Assembly (NCBI GenBank): GCA_036646055.1
Contig: JAVXMY010000001.1
Location: forward strand, 393,221-457,220
Direction of reading: 5' to 3'
Length of the DNA: 64,000 nucleotides
DNA from: JAVWMQ01 sp036646055
Lineage (GTDB): Bacteria; Bacillota; Clostridia; Peptostreptococcales; Anaerovoracaceae
Of the stretch, positions 59,369-64,000 are shown piece by piece. The position numbers and the translations under genes are program-made. Every line of letters starts with the position of its first letter. The first letter of the stretch is position 1. The notes below the pieces were generated by a model. It saw only the letters and a program-made list of their open reading frames with translations. It made no database searches and was not told the origin of the DNA.

Positions 59369-60013
59369 TTATTTTGATTCTGTTTCAGGTTCTATTTCAA
59401 GGTCGAAGTTAAGTTTGCCGTCCATGTAGAACATTATGTCTTCGCAAATGTTTGTGGCATAATCGGCTATTCGTTCTAGGTGGGTTGCAATTAATGTTGA
59501 TTCGTCGATTTTCTTAAGGAAAAAATCTCTATAAAGGTCATCTACTCTTTCGTCGCTGCGCCATACGCTCATTGCCAGGGCAACGTCTCTTTCTATGAAG
59601 GCCTCTGTTGCTGTTTCTACCATTTTACTCGCCATTTTGGACATGGTTACTAGTTCCTTGGTTTCGCTTACAAACTTAGTTGATTCAAATTTCATTGTGT
59701 ATTTGGCTAGGTTTTCGCTGTGGTCTCCAATGCGTTCTAGGTCTCTAATCATTCGCATTACTGCCATGCAATATCTTAGGTCGCTGGCAATTGGTGCCTG
59801 GGTAGATAATAGGTGAAAGCACTCCTTTGTTATGGATTCTTCCATATCATCTATTCTGTCTCCATCTGCTAGGACTTTTCGTGCTAGGGTTCTGTCCCCG
59901 TTAATTAAGGCTGTTGTTGCTTGGTTAATGCTTACATTGACTAGGTCTGACATTTCCTTAATTTGAATCTTTAGTTTGGCTACTTTTTTATCTAATACTG
60001 GTCTTGCTGCCAT
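59369..60013 (-). CDS. phoU: Phosphate signalling regulator PhoU
   Basis: 214 residues, all helical, two PhoU repeats. Family motifs include LRYCMAVMRMIRDLERIGDHSENLAKY and ATHLERIADYATNICEDIMFY (the metal-binding E/DxxxD pattern). PhoU links the Pst transporter to the PhoR kinase and limits phosphate uptake. It ends the pst operon, 16 bp after pstB. Confidence 0.96.
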   Translation of the reverse strand: MAARPVLDKKVAKLKIQIKEMSDLVNVSINQATTALINGDRTLARKVLADGDRIDDMEESITKECFHLLSTQAPIASDLRYCMAVMRMIRDLERIGDHSENLAKYTMKFESTKFVSETKELVTMSKMASKMVETATEAFIERDVALAMSVWRSDERVDDLYRDFFLKKIDESTLIATHLERIADYATNICEDIMFYMDGKLNFDLEIEPETESK

Positions 60014-60029
60014 GTGTTCCTCCTTTGGA

Positions 60030-60785
60030 TCAACCGAAACGGCCTGAAATATAGTCTTCGGTTTTTTTGTGAATTGGGTTTTCGAATATGTCCCTTGTCT
60101 TGCCGTATTCTACTAATTCGCCTAGTAGGAAGAATGCTGTTCTGTCTGAGATTCTTCCTGCTTGCTGCATGTTATGTGTTACGATTACAATTGTATAGTC
60201 CTTGGCTAGTTTGCCTATTAGTTCTTCAATTTTGAAGGTTGCTATTGGGTCAAGGGCTGAAGTCGGTTCGTCCATTAGGATGACTTCAGGGTCAACAGCA
60301 AGGCATCTTGCTATGCAGAGTCTTTGCTGTTGTCCGCCGGACAGGCTCATTGCTGATTTGTCCAGGCGGTTCTTGACCTCATTCCACAATCCTACTTCTG
60401 TTAGGGTTCTTTCTACAATTTGGTCTAGCTCTTTTTTGTCCTTAACTCCATGAAGTTTTGGTCCGTAGACAATGTTGTCGTATATACTTTTGGGAAATGG
60501 GTTTGGTTTTTGAAACACCATTCCTACTTTGGTTCTTAAGACTATTGGGTCTGTGTCTGCTCCGTAAATTTCTTGGTTATCAAAGAGCAGGCTTCCTGTT
60601 ATTTTGACACCTGCTACTGTGTCGTTCATTCTATTTAGACTTCTTAAGAATGTGGATTTGCCGCAGCCAGATGGGCCGATTAGTGCTGTCACCTGGTTTT
60701 TGAATATTTCTATGTCTATTCCTTTGAGTGCTTGAAAATCCCCATAATATAAGTCCATGTTTTTTATATCAAATTTCTTTTCCAT
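60030..60785 (-). CDS. pstB: Phosphate ABC transporter ATPase
   Basis: 251 residues. Walker A GPSGCGKST, PstB-typical FLRSLNRMND, Q-loop FQKPNPFPKSIYDN, signature LSGGQQQRLCIARCLA, Walker B VILMDEPTSALD. Energises phosphate import with PstA/PstC. Confidence 0.97.
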   Translation of the reverse strand: MEKKFDIKNMDLYYGDFQALKGIDIEIFKNQVTALIGPSGCGKSTFLRSLNRMNDTVAGVKITGSLLFDNQEIYGADTDPIVLRTKVGMVFQKPNPFPKSIYDNIVYGPKLHGVKDKKELDQIVERTLTEVGLWNEVKNRLDKSAMSLSGGQQQRLCIARCLAVDPEVILMDEPTSALDPIATFKIEELIGKLAKDYTIVIVTHNMQQAGRISDRTAFFLLGELVEYGKTRDIFENPIHKKTEDYISGRFG

Positions 60786-60796
60786 TTTATTTCCTT

Positions 60797-61624
60797 TTAT
60801 TCAGCTGCTCCTCGGCTAGCTACAAAGTTTGCTATAGCGTTAATTATCAAAATAATAATTATTAGTAATGCCCCTGTTGCGTAGGTTTTTTCCTCAGATA
60901 AACCTTCAGATGCTAGCATATATAGGTGAAGGGCCATTGTTCTAGTTGGTTCAAATATATTTGATGGTAGGTTTAGTGATCCTCCAATTGTTAATAGAAC
61001 TGCAGCTGTTTCGCCAATTGCTCTTCCAATTCCAAGTATAACCCCTGTCAAAATCCCCTTCTTGCAGCAAGGCAGTACAACTTTTTTGATTGTATACCAT
61101 TTGCTGGCTCCTAGGCTTAAACTTCCTTCTCTATATGACATTGGTACTGTCTTAAGTGATTCTTCCGTTGACCTTACAATTGTTGGTAGGATCATTATTG
61201 CCAGAGTCAAGCCACCAGATAATACTGACCAACCTAGGTTTAAAAATATTACGAAAAATGCAAACCCAAATAGTCCAAATACTATTGAGGGTATTCCTGC
61301 TAGTACTTCTGTAAAAAATCGAATTATTCCAACAGTTTTCCCTGGTTTAGCGTATTCATTAAAGTATACTGCTCCAAATACTCCTATTGGTGTTGCAATT
61401 ACAATTCCTACTAGTGTCACATAAATTGTTCCTACTATTACTGAGAATATTCCTCCATCTCTCCCAAGATTACTGGGCTCCTCTGTTAAAAACTCAATGG
61501 AAACATGAGGTAAGCCTTTAACCAGTACGAAACCCAGTATTAATCCTAGGGCTGCTAAGGTAATTATACCGATTAGCCAATTTACTCCAAAGAAGATATT
61601 CTGTTTTACTTTTTTCTTTCCCAT
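60797..61624 (-). CDS. pstA: Phosphate ABC transporter permease PstA
   Basis: 275 residues, six helices, with GIPSIVFGLFGFAFFV and the ATPase-contact loop EESLKTVPMSYREGSLSLGASKWYTIKKVVLP. It starts at the pstC stop and forms the channel with PstC. Confidence 0.96.
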   Translation of the reverse strand: MGKKKVKQNIFFGVNWLIGIITLAALGLILGFVLVKGLPHVSIEFLTEEPSNLGRDGGIFSVIVGTIYVTLVGIVIATPIGVFGAVYFNEYAKPGKTVGIIRFFTEVLAGIPSIVFGLFGFAFFVIFLNLGWSVLSGGLTLAIMILPTIVRSTEESLKTVPMSYREGSLSLGASKWYTIKKVVLPCCKKGILTGVILGIGRAIGETAAVLLTIGGSLNLPSNIFEPTRTMALHLYMLASEGLSEEKTYATGALLIIIILIINAIANFVASRGAAE

Positions 61625-62497
61625 TTATTTACCTCCAAAGCTGGTCATTAACTTTTGAGCCACTGCGTTTAGTATTACTATTACTATGAATAAAACTATT
61701 CCTATGGCAAAAAGCGCTTGTTGGTGTGATGGGCTTGCGTAGGACATTTCCATAGCGATTGTTCCTGTTAGTGTTGATACAGGGTCAAGTGGGCTTGTTG
61801 GTATTTGTGCTACATTTCCTGTTATTAATAGTACCGCCATTGTTTCCCCAATTGCTCTTCCCATGCCAAGAATTATTGATGAAAATATTCCTGATTTGGC
61901 TGCTGGTAAGGTTACTTTGACTATTGTTTCTGCTTTGTTAGCACCTAGTGCCAATGATGCTTCTTTGTATTCTTTTGGTACTGATGATATTGCGTTTTCA
62001 GATAGGCTAACTATTGTTGGTAATATCATTATTGCTAAGATTATTGATCCTGCTAATAGGGATAATCCCGGCGCTCCTTTGTCTGGTGCTACTATGTACC
62101 CTATTTGTCTTACTGCTGGTACTATTATTGCTACTCCAAAGAATCCGTAGACTACTGAGGGTATGCCTGCTAATATTTCGATGCCTCGTTTGAACAGTGA
62201 TGCGCGTTTTTTGCCAAGCATTTCTGCTAACAATACTGCACAGCTGACTCCGGTTGGTATTCCTATTAGAAGGGCCCCTAGGGTTACTCCTAGGGTGCCA
62301 GCTATTAATGGTAAGATTCCGAAGTCGCCGTTGGTGGGTGACCAGTTTGTTCCAAAGACAAAGTCTATTATGCCGATTCTCTTAATTGCAGGGAATCCTG
62401 AGATGAATATGAATACTGTGATTAGTACTACTGTTATTACGGAGACTGCTCCGCACAGAAATATTAATTTTTGTATGAATTTTTCGCTACTTTTCAT
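61625..62497 (-). CDS. pstC: Phosphate ABC transporter permease PstC
   Basis: 290 residues, six helices, FVFGTNWSP in the first loop (PstC-specific), GIPSVVYGFFGVAIIV, and ENAISSVPKEYKEASLALGANKAETIVKVTLP as the coupling loop. Located between pstS (14 bp) and pstA. Confidence 0.96.
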   Translation of the reverse strand: MKSSEKFIQKLIFLCGAVSVITVVLITVFIFISGFPAIKRIGIIDFVFGTNWSPTNGDFGILPLIAGTLGVTLGALLIGIPTGVSCAVLLAEMLGKKRASLFKRGIEILAGIPSVVYGFFGVAIIVPAVRQIGYIVAPDKGAPGLSLLAGSIILAIMILPTIVSLSENAISSVPKEYKEASLALGANKAETIVKVTLPAAKSGIFSSIILGMGRAIGETMAVLLITGNVAQIPTSPLDPVSTLTGTIAMEMSYASPSHQQALFAIGIVLFIVIVILNAVAQKLMTSFGGK

Positions 62498-62511
62498 GTT
62501 TTTACCTGTTT

Positions 62512-63366
62512 CTATTTTACTGGTATAAATCCTGCGTCTTTAACTAGTTTTTGTCCTTCATCACTTAATACGAAGTCTATAAATGCTTGTGCTTCGGCTG
62601 TTACTTTTTCTGATACTACATACATAAATGGTCTTGTGATTTTGTATGTTCCGTCAACTACTGCTTCAGCTGTTGGTGATACGCCTTGGATTTTTACTGC
62701 TGTTACATCTTTGGTGATTGCTTCTAGTGATACAAATCCGATTGCGTTTGGTGTTTTCTTTACTGTTTCTAGTGCTGCTCCTGTTGATGGCTGTGCAATT
62801 GCATCTTTAGTTGTCATGTCTTTGTCATCCTGAAGCACGCCTGTGATTTCAACGAATGCGCCTCTAGTTCCAGAACCTTCTTCTCTTGTTACTACTGTGA
62901 TTTTGCCCGGTTTGCCTCCAACTTCTTTCCAGTCTTTGATTTCCCCTGTGTAGATTTTTTTAAGTTGGTTTAGTGTTAGGTCTAGTTGACCGATTTCTTT
63001 GTTTGCTACTACGCCGATTCCATCTATTGCAATTTTATATTCTTTGGATAGGTTTTCTTTTTCTTCATCTTTGACTTCTCTGCTTAATGCTCCGATGTCT
63101 GCGATTTTTGATTCAATTGATTTGATTCCTTGTCCAGAACCGCCGCCCTGTACCTGGATTGTGATTCCTTCGTTTGCTTTCATATATTTTTCTGCTATTG
63201 CTTCGGATAGTGGCTGTACTGATGTTGATCCTGCGATTGTTACTGATCCGCTTTTGGCTTTGTCATCTTTGCTGCCGCCTACTGTTCCGCCGCAACTTGC
63301 CATTGCTAACATTGCCACTACTAGCACTGCTACTATTCCTAATTTCTTTCCTGTTTTAATTTTCAT
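62512..63366 (-). CDS. pstS: Phosphate-binding lipoprotein PstS
   Basis: 284 residues from the ATG at 63366 (AGGAGG upstream). Lipoprotein signal LAMASC, then VTIAGSTSVQPLSEAIAEKY, GGGSGQGIKSIESKIADIGALSREVKDEE and REEGSGTRGAFVEITG, which together form the phosphate site. First gene of the operon and captures phosphate outside the membrane. Confidence 0.96.
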   Translation of the reverse strand: MKIKTGKKLGIVAVLVVAMLAMASCGGTVGGSKDDKAKSGSVTIAGSTSVQPLSEAIAEKYMKANEGITIQVQGGGSGQGIKSIESKIADIGALSREVKDEEKENLSKEYKIAIDGIGVVANKEIGQLDLTLNQLKKIYTGEIKDWKEVGGKPGKITVVTREEGSGTRGAFVEITGVLQDDKDMTTKDAIAQPSTGAALETVKKTPNAIGFVSLEAITKDVTAVKIQGVSPTAEAVVDGTYKITRPFMYVVSEKVTAEAQAFIDFVLSDEGQKLVKDAGFIPVK

Positions 63367-63432
63367 TTTCTTTCCTCCTAAATGATCTTTCATTTAATTT
63401 TTCTTTTTGTTCCTTCTTTGTCTTACAAGGTC

Positions 63433-63507
63433 ATTATAGAGGGGCAATGTTAAATCTATAGACATTTTTGTGTTAGTTTTTTATTAATTTTGTTAAGATT
63501 CTGTTAA
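63433..63507 (-). promoter_or_regulatory. pst promoter with PHO box
   Basis: On the minus strand TTAACA repeats at 63502-63507 and 63491-63496 are spaced 11 bases apart, the PhoP box pattern. A further CTAACA lies at 63471-63476. TATAAT lies at 63433-63438. PhoP activation under phosphate starvation is the inferred control; phoPR is not in the window. Confidence 0.72.
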
Positions 63508-63519
63508 TTCAGAATCTGC

Positions 63520-63672
63520 CGCCGCCCCGCCGGGGGGGTGCGCGGGTGCGGGGTGTGCGGGGTGCGGGGTGTGCGCGGTGCGGGGTGTGCGCGGTGCGGG
63601 GTGCGCGCGGTGCGGGGTGCGCGGGGTGCGGTGAGTGCGCGGTGCGGGGTGTGCGGGGTGCGGGGTGTGCGC
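63520..63672. repeat. Very GC-rich tandem repeat (GTGCGGGGT-like units)
   Basis: About 150 bp made of variants of GTGCGGGGTGTGCGCG, nearly all G/C/T on the plus strand, in an AT-rich genome. Many G4 runs three to five bases apart could form a G-quadruplex on the plus strand. The open frame across it (His/Pro/Ala/Arg repeats) is a by-product. Confidence 0.85.
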
Positions 63673-63678
63673 CAGAGA

Positions 63679-63892
63679 GGGATATGATTTTCTCGTATAA
63701 ATAAAAATCATATCCCTTTTGGTGCTAAAAAAGGATATGATTAATTCACAGGCGAGATTATCATATCCTTCCTATTTTTTATCCAGGATTTTTGACTCAA
63801 AAGGATATGATTTATCGATTTAAAACTTTTTCATGTCCTTTTTAAGTTTTATAATATACGATAATTTCACAGGCAAGATTATCATATCCTTT
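63679..63892. repeat. Cluster of GGATATGAT hairpins
   Basis: Hairpin 1: GGGATATGATTTT/AAAATCATATCCC (63679-63691, 63704-63716). Hairpin 2: AAGGATATGAT/ATCATATCCTT (63731-63741, 63760-63770). Hairpin 3: AAAAGGATATGA/TCATGTCCTTTT (about 63799-63842, one wobble). A fourth right arm ATCATATCCTTTT ends near 63892. The stretch AATTCACAGGCGAGATT in hairpin 2 recurs with two changes before the fourth arm. The remaining 63893-64000 bases show no gene or clear signal. Confidence 0.7.
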
Positions 63893-64000
63893 TAAAGTAT
63901 TATTCTCTCTTTCAGATGGGATTTTCGCATTTTTGAAAACATCGGCAGGCCTAAACACCGATAAAAAGAGGGTTCGCAAAAACTATACGAAATTTGGGAT

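Noticed and set aside
63493..63711. Open frame of 72 residues rich in His, Pro, Ala and Arg
   Set aside because: It is a translation of the GC-rich tandem repeat, has no RBS and its composition comes entirely from the repeat unit.
63679..63892. Possible CRISPR array
   Set aside because: The repeats are palindromic hairpins of unequal spacing with related inner sequence, and there are no cas genes; spacers are not uniform.

Overview
The window looks like chromosomal DNA of a low-GC, anaerobic, Gram-positive bacterium of the class Clostridia. The clues are a complete rnfCDGEAB operon with an ApbE flavin transferase, clostridial housekeeping genes with GGAGG-type ribosome binding sites, LytTR/GHKL two-component systems, an OFA-family transporter and no outer-membrane proteins. 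A placement near Peptostreptococcales/Anaerovoracaceae is only a guess. Most genes lie on the minus strand in tight operons closed by clear hairpin terminators. No prophage, transposase, CRISPR array or rRNA is visible; there is one tRNA (Lys, CTT).

Layout. 1-4.6 kb: a minus-strand run SIR2-like protein > purine-type phosphoribosyltransferase > TenA > ThiZ/ThiX/ThiY-type pyrimidine ABC importer (the last gene runs off the left edge). 4.7-9.2 kb: surface 5'-nucleotidase, nagB, and a purine permease. 9.3-12.1 kb: plus-strand metal-resistance operon (ArsR repressor, free HMA chaperone, CadA-like P-type ATPase) with a good promoter and operator. 12.1-22.7 kb: minus-strand run of two unknown membrane or acidic proteins, UPF0182, glutamine synthetase, seryl-tRNA synthetase and a basic amino-acid decarboxylase. 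22.8-31.2 kb: tRNA-Lys, MFS transporter, PBP2-like transpeptidase with an FHA-FtsW/RodA fusion, HI0933 flavoprotein, and MetH. 31.2-38.7 kb: ApbE, divergent NusG_II and Gx-transporter proteins (EetA/EetB-like), then Rnf. 38.8-47.9 kb: YlmH/DUF3048/SGNH operon behind a structured leader, TSCPD protein, CDF transporter, a YibE/F pair, glyA and alr. 48.1-59.3 kb: two tandem AgrC/LytTR-type two-component systems followed by two secreted surface proteins with related C-termini and a small cysteine-rich protein. 59.4-63.4 kb: pstSCAB-phoU with a recognisable PHO box. 63.5-64 kb: a very GC-rich tandem repeat and a cluster of hairpins.

How it fits together. Rnf couples ferredoxin oxidation to an ion gradient and needs ApbE for its covalent flavins, which explains the proximity of apbE. 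The EetA/EetB-like pair may be another flavinylation-linked redox module. The most interesting local module is the LytTR region. A 39-bp element with an internal 21-bp direct-repeat spacing is conserved (35/39 by eye) upstream of both surface-protein transcription units, next to two LytTR regulators. That points to a locally controlled cell-surface programme.

The other unexplained signals are in non-coding DNA. (a) A ~110-bp element with inverted ends and an internal hairpin is present in two opposite-facing copies (33.5 and 46.5 kb). More diverged hairpins beside the second copy keep the loop but change the stem. (b) A three-hairpin RNA closed by an outer stem sits at the probable 5' end of the SGNH-DUF3048-YlmH transcript. 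(c) GC-rich islands occur in an otherwise AT-rich sequence.
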